DNA of 64,000 nucleotides from positions 704,983 to 768,982 of the forward strand of contig NZ_AFCF02000008.1 of assembly GCF_000203975.2 (NCBI RefSeq). The letters run 5' to 3'. The stretch comes from Leisingera sp. ANG1 (GTDB taxonomy: Bacteria > Pseudomonadota > Alphaproteobacteria > Rhodobacterales > Rhodobacteraceae). A program made the position numbers and the translations under genes. A model generated the notes under the pieces. It had not been told where the DNA came from and did not search any database. It saw nothing but the letters and a program-made list of their open reading frames with translations. This document shows positions 41,599 to 50,738 of this stretch, in pieces. Each line of letters begins with the position of its first letter. Position 1 is the stretch's first letter.

Positions 41599-41674
41599 GG
41601 GGCCTTAGCTCAGCTGGGAGAGCGCCTGCATGGCATGCAGGAGGTCAGCGGTTCGATCCCGCTAGGCTCCACCA
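41599..41674 (+). tRNA. tRNA-Ala(GGC), CCA encoded
   Basis: A full 76-base tRNA. The acceptor stem GGGGCCT pairs with AGGCTCC with a G3-T70 pair, the alanine identity element. The D-arm has AGCTCAGCTGGGAGAGC, the anticodon stem CCTGC/GCAGG carries the loop ATGGCAT (anticodon GGC), and the T-arm GGTTCGATCCC is standard. The 3' CCA is encoded in the DNA. Confidence 0.97.
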
Positions 41675-41812
41675 AATCTTCCCTTTTGATCACCTGCGAA
41701 GACCAGCCTTTGCATCTTCGCCGCGCTGCAATCCGCAGCTCCGGACGCGTGGCAAAAGCCCCTTTGCCCCCTTGTGCTGGCCGCCCCGCGAGGCTGCCGG
41801 GCCACATTCCCA

Positions 41813-44467
41813 TCAGGCTTGCAGCCGCCAGCCGTCTCCCTCTGACAGCGCAGCCTCATCCCAGGCCGGTTCCGCCGCAGCCGTATTGGTGCGGAAGGCG
41901 CCAAGGGCGCCAGCCATGGCCTGGGCCTCTTTCGAGAGCCCTTGGCTGGAGGATGTGACTTCTTCAAACAGCCCTGCATTACGGGTGGTGGCATCGTCGA
42001 GATTGGCCATCGCCGAGTTGATCTCCTGCAGGCTTCCGGACTGTTCCGAGGAGGCCTGGGAGATTGTTTTCATAAGGTCGGCAGCACTGGCGACGGATTC
42101 CGAGATTTCACCGATGGCGGCGCGGGTCTGCTCGACCAGGTCAGCACCCAGTTCGACATTCTGGCTGGCCTCATCGACAAGGGCGGCGATTTCGGTCGCA
42201 GCCTCCTTGGACCGGTGTGCCAGGGTGCGGACCTCGGAGGCGACAACGGCAAACCCCTTGCCGACGGAGCCTGCGCGGGCGGCCTCAACGCCGGCATTCA
42301 GCGCCAGCAGGTTGGTCTGCTGGGCAATCGCTTCGATCATGCCGATGATGCGGGAGATCTTTTCGGAGCTTTCCTTGATCGCCTCCATGGCGCCATAGGT
42401 GCGCTTCACCACATCAATGCTGCCGGTCGCGTTGCGGCGGGCCGCTTCGACAGAAGCGGAGGCCTCACCCGAAGCCTGAGCGGTGCCGGCGATCGACACC
42501 GACAGCTGGTTCACCGCGGCAGCGGTGCCCGCCAGGGTTTGCGCGGTGCGCTCAGACCGTTCCGACAAGTCGTGGGAGGCGGCAGAAATTTCGGTACTGA
42601 CACCGGCAATGGACTGACCGTTGGCGCTGAGGCTGCGCACTGAAGCTTCGAGCTTTTCCAGTGCGGCGTTGAAGTCGTCGCGCAGCTTGGCGTAGCCCTC
42701 GCCCATCTCCTCGCGGATCCGGAAGGTCAGGTCGCCTTGCGACAGCCGCTCCAGCCCGTTGCCGATTGCCGTTACGGCAACGGTCTGTTCCGCCAGACGG
42801 GCATTGCGCTCCTCATTGGACGCGGCTTCGACCTCAGCCTTTTCCACCAGACCGTCACGGAACACCGCAAGAGCCATGGCAATGCGGCGGATTTCATCAC
42901 TTGACCGCTCGTACCCCTTCACCGGGCGCAGGTTGCCTGCCGCCAGGCGCTCTGTCGTGCCGCTGATGTCCGCCAATGGGCGCAGGATCAGGATCCGGGT
43001 CAGGATCAAAGCGGCCACAAACACTCCGGCGGAGACTGCAGCCAGGACCTGCAATTGGTGCTGCGCCCCCGTTACATCGGCTGCAAGACCATTTGCAATT
43101 GCGGCGATCTCAAGCTGGCTTTCATTGCCCAGCGCGGTTGCACGGCGGGCAAATTGCAGAACCGCCTCGACCGTGGCCTCCGAAGCTGCGTCCGCTTCCG
43201 CCGCGGCCTCCAGCGAGGCGACTTTGAATGCCGGCAGCCCCTGGGACGGGTCGGCCAGCGCAACCATTCCTTCCAGCTCTGTTGCAAAAACGCCGCCGCC
43301 GAATCCGGTATAGCCTTGCAGCGCCGCAGCTGCCTCCTGCAGCGGGACAGCGGCAGCATTGGCGGCTTCGATACTATGCGCGGCCGCCATATCCAGCGCC
43401 GCGACCTGGAAGGCGCTGGTCCAGCCGTTGATCTCCAGCAGGCGCAAAAGCACATCAACCTGATTGTCCAGCAGCCCCTGAATGGCAGTGCGGTTGTCAG
43501 CGCTGGCCTGAGTGGCGGCGACCGACAGGGTGAACACCATCCGCTCCATCGCCTGGGTCAGCGGCCGGACGCTGGCATTCCGGGCGCTCAGCACCTGTTT
43601 GCGGCTTTCCTTCAATTCCTTGCGGCTGGCTGTCAGAGTGTAGCGGAACAGTTCAACCCCCTCCGTCACCTTTTTGGCGCGGAACGCATCGAGGCCCAGC
43701 TCTTCAAGTCGACCCAGTACAGGTTCCAGCCGTTTCAGGGCATCAGTCGCCATCTTCTTGAGCGCGCGCTTGGTTGGCACATCGCGGACATGGCCCAGCG
43801 CCAGCGCAGCACCGGACAGAATGCTGATGTCAGCACGCGCTTCCAGCAGGGTCTGCAAGCTGCCGAACTGCTGGTCCACCAGATTGTTCAGGACCTCGTC
43901 GACCTGGATAATGGTCTCCTCGCCGCCATCCATCAGGCTGTCGCGCGCCTCAGCCGCCACTTGAACCAGTTTTTCCTGCACCCCCTGGCTGAGGGTCTGA
44001 AGGTCAGCAGTCTGCGTGTCGATCCAGGCCTGATTACGGAACGCTGCCTGGCGCGCAGCAAGCAGGTTGCTGAGCCGCTCCGAGGACGCTGCCGCTTCAG
44101 GGGCGAATTGAGCCTGCTCTTCTGCAGGAAGCTCCGCAACACTGCCCTCAAGGGTGGAAACCGCGGCAGCGGCGGCCTCCTCTGCTGCAGCCAGCTCCTC
44201 CACCGAGGCGGCCTGCAGCACGCCAATCATCGCATTCTTGGCCTGGCTTGCAGCATTAACCATGCGGCTGCTGAGTTCCAGTTGCGGTACTTTCTCGCCA
44301 GTCAGGACCTCCATCTGGCGACCGGTCTGGGCAAACACCAGGGTGACAAGAACACCGCCGACTGCCGCCGTCGCGCCCATTGCCATCAGGATCAGCGTGA
44401 TCTTAGCACCGATGCTGGAAAACAGCCGGAACCTGCGTTTCGCCGGGAGGTCTTTCTTCGAACTCAT
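41813..44467 (-). CDS. Methyl-accepting chemotaxis protein with large sensory domain
   Basis: An 884-residue chemoreceptor starting [31 protein letters not shown] at 44467. One transmembrane helix (about 20-45) leads to a roughly 430-residue all-helical periplasmic domain, a second helix (about 485-505, [22 protein letters not shown]), HAMP ([18 protein letters not shown]), and the signalling hairpin, whose tip is [30 protein letters not shown]. No NWETF-type CheR tether is visible at the C-terminus. The periplasmic domain is about twice the usual size and resembles helical bimodular sensors; the ligand is unknown. It lies beside the tRNA on the opposite strand. Confidence 0.93.
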   Translation of the reverse strand: MSSKKDLPAKRRFRLFSSIGAKITLILMAMGATAAVGGVLVTLVFAQTGRQMEVLTGEKVPQLELSSRMVNAASQAKNAMIGVLQAASVEELAAAEEAAAAAVSTLEGSVAELPAEEQAQFAPEAAASSERLSNLLAARQAAFRNQAWIDTQTADLQTLSQGVQEKLVQVAAEARDSLMDGGEETIIQVDEVLNNLVDQQFGSLQTLLEARADISILSGAALALGHVRDVPTKRALKKMATDALKRLEPVLGRLEELGLDAFRAKKVTEGVELFRYTLTASRKELKESRKQVLSARNASVRPLTQAMERMVFTLSVAATQASADNRTAIQGLLDNQVDVLLRLLEINGWTSAFQVAALDMAAAHSIEAANAAAVPLQEAAAALQGYTGFGGGVFATELEGMVALADPSQGLPAFKVASLEAAAEADAASEATVEAVLQFARRATALGNESQLEIAAIANGLAADVTGAQHQLQVLAAVSAGVFVAALILTRILILRPLADISGTTERLAAGNLRPVKGYERSSDEIRRIAMALAVFRDGLVEKAEVEAASNEERNARLAEQTVAVTAIGNGLERLSQGDLTFRIREEMGEGYAKLRDDFNAALEKLEASVRSLSANGQSIAGVSTEISAASHDLSERSERTAQTLAGTAAAVNQLSVSIAGTAQASGEASASVEAARRNATGSIDVVKRTYGAMEAIKESSEKISRIIGMIEAIAQQTNLLALNAGVEAARAGSVGKGFAVVASEVRTLAHRSKEAATEIAALVDEASQNVELGADLVEQTRAAIGEISESVASAADLMKTISQASSEQSGSLQEINSAMANLDDATTRNAGLFEEVTSSSQGLSKEAQAMAGALGAFRTNTAAAEPAWDEAALSEGDGWRLQA

Positions 44468-44681
44468 TCTATCACCCAAGTCTTCAGCCCGCACCCCGGG
44501 CAATTCTAGCGGCGCTGACCCCGCTGAAGTGCAGGGGCCTGCATTTCCCTAAAGAAGGGCCGCAAGACGTAAAGAAAGGGTGAGAATGCGGCGGATATTA
44601 CCGCGTATTTTAACGACCCGCTTGCGCAGGCCGCCAACATTCGCGCAGCCGCCGCCTCCGGCCAGGGCAGCTCTGGAACGG

Positions 44682-46340
44682 TTAATCCGGAACGCCGGCC
44701 TGCCGCAGGGCGCTGGCCCATTCCTGGCCAGCCGGGCTCATGGCAGCCGGGTTATCGCGCTGGAATTGCGACAGGCAGAATTCCGGCGCTGCCTCCAGCA
44801 GCTTTTGGACGGTGCTGCGCGCCTCCGCGTCCTGGCCCGACATCTGCAGCGCAATCGCCTTGGACCGCAACGGCACCGGGAAGGCCTGCTTGGCCTCAAG
44901 CGAGCGGTCCGCCAGTTCGATGGCGCGGCCGTAATTGCGCGCCGACAGGTTTGCCAGTGCCGACAACGCATCGAAATAGTAGCATTGCGGCCCCAGCGGC
45001 GTCAGGCGCCGGGCGGCATCGGTCATCTGCACGGCTTCGTCCGCCATATCCTGATAGGCCAGCGTTGCGCCCTTGAGCAGCAGCGCCAGCGCCTCGTTCG
45101 GGTTATCGCGCAGCGCGAGATCATAGGCGTCCAGGGCTTGATCGAAGCGGAAGGTCAGGTGGCTGGAAATCAACCCCTTGAGAGTATGGGCCAAGGAAAA
45201 CCCCGGCGCGGCCTCAGTCGCGGCATCAGCCATCTGGCAAGCCAGCCGGCTGTCTTCCTCGCGGTTGCGGGACAGCCCGCGTTCGACCCGCATCACATGC
45301 CAGAATCCCATCCAGGTCAGCGGCAGCGCGTGGCCAGGCTCACGCTCCAGCAAATGCGACAGGATACCGTAGGCCTGCTGGAATTTCTGCACATCCATTT
45401 CCTGCATCAAGGATATGGCGGCCATCAGCAGGGTGTGGCTTTCCAACCCCGCCAGCGGCTTGAAATCGGCCAGCCGCACCGCCTCGCCCGCGGCGGTCTG
45501 GCCGATCTGCAAGGTGGCGTTGCGCAGTACAGAGCTGCGGCCCTCCATCAGATTGTCCAGCGAGCCTTCGAACCTGCGTGACCAGATCACCTTTTCCCGC
45601 ACCGCATCATGCAGGTCGATTTCGGCATGGAAACGGCCCCTGCTGCAAGTGACTGCGCCCGACACCAGATAGTCTGCGCCAGCCACCGAGGAAACCTCCG
45701 CCGGGCGCACGGTTGCCGGGTCGAACTGGCGGGAGGCCAAATAGGAGGTGACCGAGAATGCCCAGCTGCGCGACAGGTAGCGCGACAGTTCTTCTGAGAT
45801 CAGCGAGCCGAGCGGTGCGGTTGCTTCCCCCGGGGACCGGTGCACAAAGGGCAGTACTGCAATGGAAGGCAGCAGCCCATCCAGGATCACCCGGCCCGGC
45901 GACGTGCCCCCTTGGGCAGCCGGAACCGCGGGCCTGCGGGAAAGCTCTGTCCGGGCCTCATCCAGCCAGGTATTGAACACAGCTTCATGCGGCAGCTCGA
46001 AGCCTTCCATGAAGTCTGCCCCGCCCGCGCGGCTGTCCAGCTCCACCCGGGTCAGGTCCAGAATGACCCGCTCCCGGTTGGCATAGAGCAGCCTGGCCGC
46101 CTCCGGGCCAAGGTGCCGCCGCAGCGTCGACAGGGCCGTGCGCAAACTGGCCTTGGCCTGCTCCGGCTGCGCCAGGCACCACAATGTCTTCTCCAGAAAG
46201 GCCCTGGTGCGGATACCGCCCTCAGCAGTGGACAGCAAAGCCATCAAAGCCTGATGCTTGGCGCCAAGCTGCACGCCCGCCCCGTCCGCATGGAAAACAC
46301 CAAAAGCTCCGAACCGGCGAATTTTCAGAAGAACAGTCAT
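44682..46340 (-). CDS. Winged-helix (BTAD/OmpR-like) TolB-TPR regulator
   Basis: A 552-residue protein starting MTVLLKIRRFGAFGVFHADG at 46340, behind GGGGTGGCAG. Residues 1-100 are a transcriptional-regulator winged helix (ALMALLSTAEGGIRTRAFLEKTLW, then ASLRTALSTLRRHLG), the DNA-binding domain found in CadC/BTAD-type regulators. A TolB-like domain follows (SIAVLPFVHRSPGEATAPLGSLISEELSRYLS, about 170-300) and then TPRs to the end. From the TolB part on it is laid out like cyclase 1 (13897), including the closing LRQAGVPD versus LRTAGLPE. No transmembrane helix. It may bind DNA in response to a signal sensed through the TolB-TPR part. Confidence 0.88.
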   Translation of the reverse strand: MTVLLKIRRFGAFGVFHADGAGVQLGAKHQALMALLSTAEGGIRTRAFLEKTLWCLAQPEQAKASLRTALSTLRRHLGPEAARLLYANRERVILDLTRVELDSRAGGADFMEGFELPHEAVFNTWLDEARTELSRRPAVPAAQGGTSPGRVILDGLLPSIAVLPFVHRSPGEATAPLGSLISEELSRYLSRSWAFSVTSYLASRQFDPATVRPAEVSSVAGADYLVSGAVTCSRGRFHAEIDLHDAVREKVIWSRRFEGSLDNLMEGRSSVLRNATLQIGQTAAGEAVRLADFKPLAGLESHTLLMAAISLMQEMDVQKFQQAYGILSHLLEREPGHALPLTWMGFWHVMRVERGLSRNREEDSRLACQMADAATEAAPGFSLAHTLKGLISSHLTFRFDQALDAYDLALRDNPNEALALLLKGATLAYQDMADEAVQMTDAARRLTPLGPQCYYFDALSALANLSARNYGRAIELADRSLEAKQAFPVPLRSKAIALQMSGQDAEARSTVQKLLEAAPEFCLSQFQRDNPAAMSPAGQEWASALRQAGVPD

Positions 46341-46644
46341 CTGCCACCCCACTCCACGCGTGATACATTCAATATTAAAGTACCGTTATGGTGCACACCT
46401 TTAGGTTGTTTTGCAATTACTGATTGCATTATCCGGAAAATTCACCTTCAGCAGCCTGCCAGAAGAGAGAAGGCGAGCTGTATAATGTATTTAAATTCAG
46501 TGGTATAAAGTAAGGAAAGTTGCGACATAAATGACGCGCAGAAACAGCCCTGCACCGCTGCCCCAGACTCAAGAGATGGGTAAATGCTCGCAAAAGGTGC
46601 ATTTAATGCTATAAAAAGCAACCGCTCACATTGGCAATTGCAGG
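46341..46644. other. AT-rich intergenic region with a palindrome
   Basis: About 300 bases, markedly AT-rich compared with the neighbours, between the winged-helix gene and pcaQ. TGCAAT (46412-46417) and ATTGCA (46423-46428) form a perfect dyad with a five-base centre, about 75 bases upstream of the winged-helix gene start. No gene is seen. It may hold the promoter of the winged-helix gene. Confidence 0.5.
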
Positions 46645-47571
46645 CTACCCCAGTCCCCGTTCCTTACAAGTGCTGCGCAAGGCATTGCAGAACCGCGCCG
46701 CAGCGGGTGACAGCTGGTGCTCCAGACGGGCACACAGGCCGACCGGCCCAAGGGTGGTGCTGGTGTCAAACGGCAAAGCCGTCATCGTGCCCGCGTCAAG
46801 GTCCGGCCGCACCACGCCCTGGCTTATGATCCAGATGGCCTGATGTGCCAGCACAAAGCGCCGCCCGAAACTGGACGAAACGGTTTCAACCGGGAACCGG
46901 GGCATCGCCAGCCCTTGCTCCAGAAACATCCGTTCCACCAGCGGCCGGATCACCGCCCCTTCTGACGGCATCAGCACCGGATAGTCCTCAAAGGCAGAAG
47001 GCAGCAGGCGGCCGGCACTGGCCAGCGGGTGGTCCCGGGCCACAACTGCGGCCACACGCTCGCGGTAAAGCGGATCGAAACCGATCCCAGCCATGGTCTC
47101 CGGCGCCGGCATCCGCCCAACCACCACATCCAGCCTGCCCCGGCGCAGCTGGTCGATCAGATAGCGGTTGTCCCCGGACACCACCACGAACCGGCCCGGT
47201 GCGCCGCTGCTGCGCAGCTCTGCCAGCGTGTCCGGAACCAGATCTGCCGCCACCGTGGGCAGAGCGCCGATGGCAACCAGCGGCCCATCGGCTTCATCCA
47301 GGCCGCGCAGCAGCGCCACACCGTCGCGGGCCAGCGCCAGGCTGCGGCCTGCATGATCACGGAACAGCTCGCCATAGCTGCTGAGCCGGATGCCGCGGCC
47401 ATGTTTCTCCACCAGAGGCTTGCCGCAGACCGCTTCCAGCTCTCGCAGAGCCCGGGTGACAGCGGGCTGGGACATCCCCAGCGCCTCCGCCGCCTGGGTG
47501 ACGCTCATCTTGCGGGCGACTTCGACGAAGACCTCCAGATGGCGCAGCTTCAAGGATGACGATAGACGCAT
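46645..47571 (-). CDS. pcaQ: LysR-type regulator of the pca operon
   Basis: A 308-residue PcaQ-like protein, with the helix-turn-helix KLRHLEVFVEVARKMSVTQAAEALGMSQPAVTRALRELE at the N-terminus and the effector domain after. It is divergent from pcaC-pcaH-pcaG. PcaQ activates the beta-ketoadipate pathway genes in response to beta-carboxy-cis,cis-muconate. A near-match to the PcaQ box lies at the start codon itself (47570-47585), consistent with joint control of operon and autoregulation. The name rests on context plus family. Confidence 0.9.
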   Translation of the reverse strand: MRLSSSLKLRHLEVFVEVARKMSVTQAAEALGMSQPAVTRALRELEAVCGKPLVEKHGRGIRLSSYGELFRDHAGRSLALARDGVALLRGLDEADGPLVAIGALPTVAADLVPDTLAELRSSGAPGRFVVVSGDNRYLIDQLRRGRLDVVVGRMPAPETMAGIGFDPLYRERVAAVVARDHPLASAGRLLPSAFEDYPVLMPSEGAVIRPLVERMFLEQGLAMPRFPVETVSSSFGRRFVLAHQAIWIISQGVVRPDLDAGTMTALPFDTSTTLGPVGLCARLEHQLSPAAARFCNALRSTCKERGLG

Positions 47572-47585
47572 ATCACACAGGTTAT
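47570..47585. promoter_or_regulatory. Candidate PcaQ binding site
   Basis: ATATCACACAGGTTAT resembles the known PcaQ box ATAACC-N4-GGTTAA (nine of twelve defined bases agree). It overlaps the pcaQ start codon and lies about 75 bases before pcaC. Confidence 0.6.
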
Positions 47586-47657
47586 TTGTTTATGCCTTTT
47601 TGAAGATTATACAGATCACTTGCGGTATGCGATACTCCTGAGCAAAGGGAGACTGGA

Positions 47658-48053
47658 ATGATGCAAGACCGTTACGACCGCGGTATGCAGGTGCGGCGCA
47701 GGGTTCTGGGCGACGCCCATGTGGACCGCGCGGAGGCCGCCAAGACCGCGCTGGACCAGCCGTTTCAGGAGCTGATTACCGAAGGCGCCTGGGGCACAGT
47801 CTGGGCCTCGGACAGGATCAGCCTGCGGGAACGCTCAATGCTAACGCTGGCGCTGCTGGCGGCGACTGGCAACTTTGACGAAATCCCGATGCACATTCGC
47901 GCCACCACCCGCACCGGCGCCAGCCGGGAGGATGTGCTGGAGGCCTTCCAACATGTGGCGATCTATGCCGGGGTGCCGCGGGCCAACCGCGCGCTGAAAC
48001 TGGCCAAACAGACCTATGCCGAAATGGAGAGCGAGGGAGAGGACACCGCATGA
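47658..48053 (+). CDS. pcaC: 4-carboxymuconolactone decarboxylase
   Basis: A 131-residue PcaC, converting gamma-carboxymuconolactone to beta-ketoadipate enol-lactone. The AhpD-like fold is plain: [60 protein letters not shown]. Two adjacent ATG codons are possible starts. The stop overlaps the pcaH start by four bases (ATGA), so the two are translationally coupled. Confidence 0.93.
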   Translation: MMQDRYDRGMQVRRRVLGDAHVDRAEAAKTALDQPFQELITEGAWGTVWASDRISLRERSMLTLALLAATGNFDEIPMHIRATTRTGASREDVLEAFQHVAIYAGVPRANRALKLAKQTYAEMESEGEDTA

Positions 48054-48787
48054 CCAAGCCGCCGCAGCCCGGGGAGTTCTACCAGAGGGACCGCCACTGG
48101 CACCCCCCTGCCCTGTCGCAGGATTACAAGACCTCGGTCACCCGCTCGCCGAAGTTCCCCCTGATCAGCCTGGAAAACACCGCCAGCGAGATCACCGGGC
48201 CGGTGTTCGGCCATAACGACATCAATGCCGCCGACAATGACCTGCTGTCGAATTTTGCCCAGCCCGGCCAGAGCCCGATCGGCGAACGCATCATCGTGCA
48301 CGGCCGGGTGCTGGATGAAAACGCGCGCCCGGTGCCGAATACGCTGGTGGAAATCTGGCAGGCCAATGCCTCCGGCCGATACCGGCACAAGAAGGATACC
48401 TACCTTGGCGCGCTGGACCCGAATTTCGGCGGCTGCGGCCGGACGCTGACGGATGAGAACGGCTGCTACCACTTCCGCACCGTGAAGCCCGGCGCTTATC
48501 CTTGGCGCAACTGGGTGAACGACTGGCGGCCGGCGCATATCCATGTCTCGGTCTTTGGCACCGGGTTTGCGCAGCGGCTGATCACCCAGTTGTATTTTGA
48601 AGGCGACCCGCTGATTGCGCGCTGCCCGATCGTGAACACCATCCCGGACCCGGAGGCCGTTGATATGCTGATTGCGCGCCTCGACATGAACGCCACCATT
48701 CCGCTGGACACTATCGCCTACAAGTTCGACATCGTGCTGCGCGGGCGGCGGTCCACCCTGTTTGAGAACCGGCTGGAGGGGAACTGA
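48050..48787 (+). CDS. pcaH: Protocatechuate 3,4-dioxygenase beta subunit
   Basis: A 245-residue intradiol dioxygenase beta chain, which carries the Fe(III) site. The Fe ligands are a Tyr in GRYRHKKD, a Tyr in GAYPWRN, and two His in [11 protein letters not shown], all present. With PcaG it cleaves protocatechuate between the hydroxyls, giving beta-carboxy-cis,cis-muconate. Its stop shares one base with the pcaG start. The N-terminal [27 protein letters not shown] is the usual beta-specific segment. Confidence 0.96.
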   Translation: MTKPPQPGEFYQRDRHWHPPALSQDYKTSVTRSPKFPLISLENTASEITGPVFGHNDINAADNDLLSNFAQPGQSPIGERIIVHGRVLDENARPVPNTLVEIWQANASGRYRHKKDTYLGALDPNFGGCGRTLTDENGCYHFRTVKPGAYPWRNWVNDWRPAHIHVSVFGTGFAQRLITQLYFEGDPLIARCPIVNTIPDPEAVDMLIARLDMNATIPLDTIAYKFDIVLRGRRSTLFENRLEGN

Positions 48788-49407
48788 TGCGCCAAAAGCT
48801 GGACTATCTGAAGGAAACCCCCTCGCAGACCGCTGGCCCCTATGTCCATATCGGCCTGGCCCCCGGCACGGCGGGGTTTGAGATCTACGGTCAGGAGCTT
48901 GGCTGGGACATTGCCGGACCCAACGCCAAGGGCGAGCGCATCCGGGTGGAGGGCGTGGTGACCGACGGCACCGGCTCGCCGGTCAAGGACGTGCTGCTGG
49001 AGGCCTGGCAGGCCAATGCGGACGGCCTCTATGCCCATCCGGAACACACAGGCGAGGTGGAGGACGGTTTTCGCGGCTGGGGCCGGGTGATCACCGATTT
49101 CGAAACCGGCGAATGGGGATTTGACACGGTGAAGCCCGGGCCGGTGACGGGCAGCAACGGGCAGATGATGGCGCCCCATATCAACCTGTGGATCGTGGCG
49201 CGCGGCATCAACGTCGGGCTGAACACGCGGATCTACTTTGAGGATGAGGCCGCGGCCAACACTGCCGACCCGGTGCTGAATGTGATAGAGTGGGAGCGCC
49301 GCCGCGCCACCCTGATCGCCAGGCGCGCGCTGCGGGACGGTCTGGCCGTCTACCGGTTCGACATCCGCCTGCAGGGCGAAGATGAAACTGTGTTTTTCGA
49401 CATCTGA
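48787..49407 (+). CDS. pcaG: Protocatechuate 3,4-dioxygenase alpha subunit
   Basis: A 206-residue alpha chain: YLKETPSQTAGPYVHIGLAPG is the conserved opening and PHINLWIVARGINVGLNTRIYFEDE the core strand pair. It lacks the Fe ligands but forms the substrate pocket with PcaH. The ATG at 48787 overlaps the pcaH stop. Confidence 0.96.
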   Translation: MRQKLDYLKETPSQTAGPYVHIGLAPGTAGFEIYGQELGWDIAGPNAKGERIRVEGVVTDGTGSPVKDVLLEAWQANADGLYAHPEHTGEVEDGFRGWGRVITDFETGEWGFDTVKPGPVTGSNGQMMAPHINLWIVARGINVGLNTRIYFEDEAAANTADPVLNVIEWERRRATLIARRALRDGLAVYRFDIRLQGEDETVFFDI

Positions 49408-49418
49408 AGGGGAAATCC

Positions 49419-50249
49419 ATGAGCAAACCCTGCATCATCTGCGTTGCCATTACCGGCTCAGTCCCGACCAAGGAAAACAACCCGGCGGTGCCGGTCACCA
49501 TCGCGGAACAGATCGAAAGCACGCATGAGGCGTTTGAGGCTGGGGCCTCAATCGCCCATTGCCATGTGCGGAACGACGACCAGACTCCGACCTCGGACCC
49601 GGAAAGGTTCGCGCGGCTGATGGAAGATCTGCAGAAACACTGCCCCGGCATGATCATCCAGCTGTCAACCGGCGGCCGCTCCGGCGCGGGCCACGAACGC
49701 GGCGGCATGCTGCCGCTGCGCCCGGACATGGCGTCGCTGTCGGTGGGGTCCAACAATTTCCCCACCAGGGTCTATGAGAACTCCCCCGATCTGGTGGACT
49801 GGCTGGCATCGGAGATGCGCACTTACGGCGTGAAGCCGGAGATCGAGGCCTTTGACCTGTCGCATATCCACCAGGCGGTGAAGATGAACCGCGAGGGACG
49901 CATTCCCGGCACGCTTTATGTGCAGTTCGTGATGGGGGTGAAGAACGCGATGCCGGTCGACAAGGATGTGTTCGACTACTACGTCAAGACCATGCAGCGG
50001 CTGGCGCCCGAGGCCCAGTGGTGCGGCGCCGGTGTCGGGCCGGGGCAGATCCTGGTCAACGAATGGTCGATCGCCGCGGGCGGCCATACCCGCACTGGGC
50101 TGGAGGACAACATGCGGCTGGACCGCGAAACGCTGGCGCCCTCCAACGCCGCGCTGGTGAAACGGGCGGCAGAGCTGTGTGAAAAATACGAGCGCCCTGT
50201 TGCCACCTGGCAGCAGGCCCGCGAGATCCTGGAGCTGCGCCCCGGCTGA
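49419..50249 (+). CDS. Beta-keto acid cleavage enzyme (BKACE, DUF849)
   Basis: A 276-residue DUF849/BKACE enzyme starting 12 bases after the pcaG stop, with GGGGAAA upstream. Segments seen are CIICVAITGSVPTKENNPAVPVT, IAHCHVRNDD (zinc His-x-His), LSTGGRSGAG and PEAQWCGAGVGPGQI. The family condenses a beta-keto acid with acetyl-CoA and cleaves it, giving a CoA thioester and acetoacetate; 3-keto-5-aminohexanoate cleavage (Kce) is the founding reaction. Being last in the pca operon, it may act on beta-ketoadipate or an analogue, in place of or next to PcaIJ/PcaF. The substrate is inferred only. Confidence 0.88.
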   Translation: MSKPCIICVAITGSVPTKENNPAVPVTIAEQIESTHEAFEAGASIAHCHVRNDDQTPTSDPERFARLMEDLQKHCPGMIIQLSTGGRSGAGHERGGMLPLRPDMASLSVGSNNFPTRVYENSPDLVDWLASEMRTYGVKPEIEAFDLSHIHQAVKMNREGRIPGTLYVQFVMGVKNAMPVDKDVFDYYVKTMQRLAPEAQWCGAGVGPGQILVNEWSIAAGGHTRTGLEDNMRLDRETLAPSNAALVKRAAELCEKYERPVATWQQAREILELRPG

Positions 50250-50257
50250 GACTGCCT

Positions 50258-50281
50258 GCTTCGGGCCACGAGACCCGAAGC
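50258..50281. terminator. Hairpin after the pca operon
   Basis: GCTTCGGG (50258-50265) pairs with CCCGAAGC (50274-50281), eight bases after the BKACE stop, without a clear T-run. A weak or Rho-assisted terminator is plausible. Confidence 0.45.
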
Positions 50282-50348
50282 CTTGACCTTATCCGCCAGG
50301 CTGCTCGGCCGGGCAACCGTAGGCGCGGGAGCCCTTGCTCCCCGCGGG

Positions 50349-50738
50349 TCATCCTTCGCCGGACAAGTCCTTGAGGATCGGGCAGTCCGGGCGGCTGTCG
50401 CCTGCACAGCAGTTGACCAGCTCGCCCAGCGTGTCATGCATCGCCTGCAAATCTGCGATCTTTTCCTCGATCTTGGCCAGATGTTCCTGCGCCAGCTGTT
50501 TCACATCAGCGCTGGCGCGGCTTTCGTCTTCGTAAAGCGCCATCAGGGTGCGGCAGTCCTCGATGGTGAAGCCCAGCGCCCGGGCGCGGCCTAGAAAGGC
50601 CAGCTTGTGCAGGTCGGTCTCGGCAAAGCAGCGGTAGCCGTTGGCGCTGCGGTGCGGCTTGATCAGGCCGATGTCCTCGTAATAGCGGATCGTCTTGGCC
50701 GGAAGCCCTGAGCGGCTGGATACATCCCCGATATTCAT
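50349..50738 (-). CDS. cueR: Copper-responsive MerR-family regulator
   Basis: A 129-residue MerR protein: [36 protein letters not shown], a dimerisation helix, and the C-terminal metal loop NCCAGDSRPDCPIL, with the Cys-x7-Cys spacing of Cu(I)/Ag(I) sensors. The start ATG overlaps the stop of copA by four bases (ATGA on the minus strand), so cueR is translationally coupled behind its own target. It should bind the elongated promoter at 53277-53307 in front of copA. Confidence 0.93.
   Translation of the reverse strand: MNIGDVSSRSGLPAKTIRYYEDIGLIKPHRSANGYRCFAETDLHKLAFLGRARALGFTIEDCRTLMALYEDESRASADVKQLAQEHLAKIEEKIADLQAMHDTLGELVNCCAGDSRPDCPILKDLSGEG

Noticed and set aside
41599-41812. tRNA-Ala as an integration site for a mobile element
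   Set aside because: No integrase gene and no repeated 3' end of the tRNA were seen in the window.
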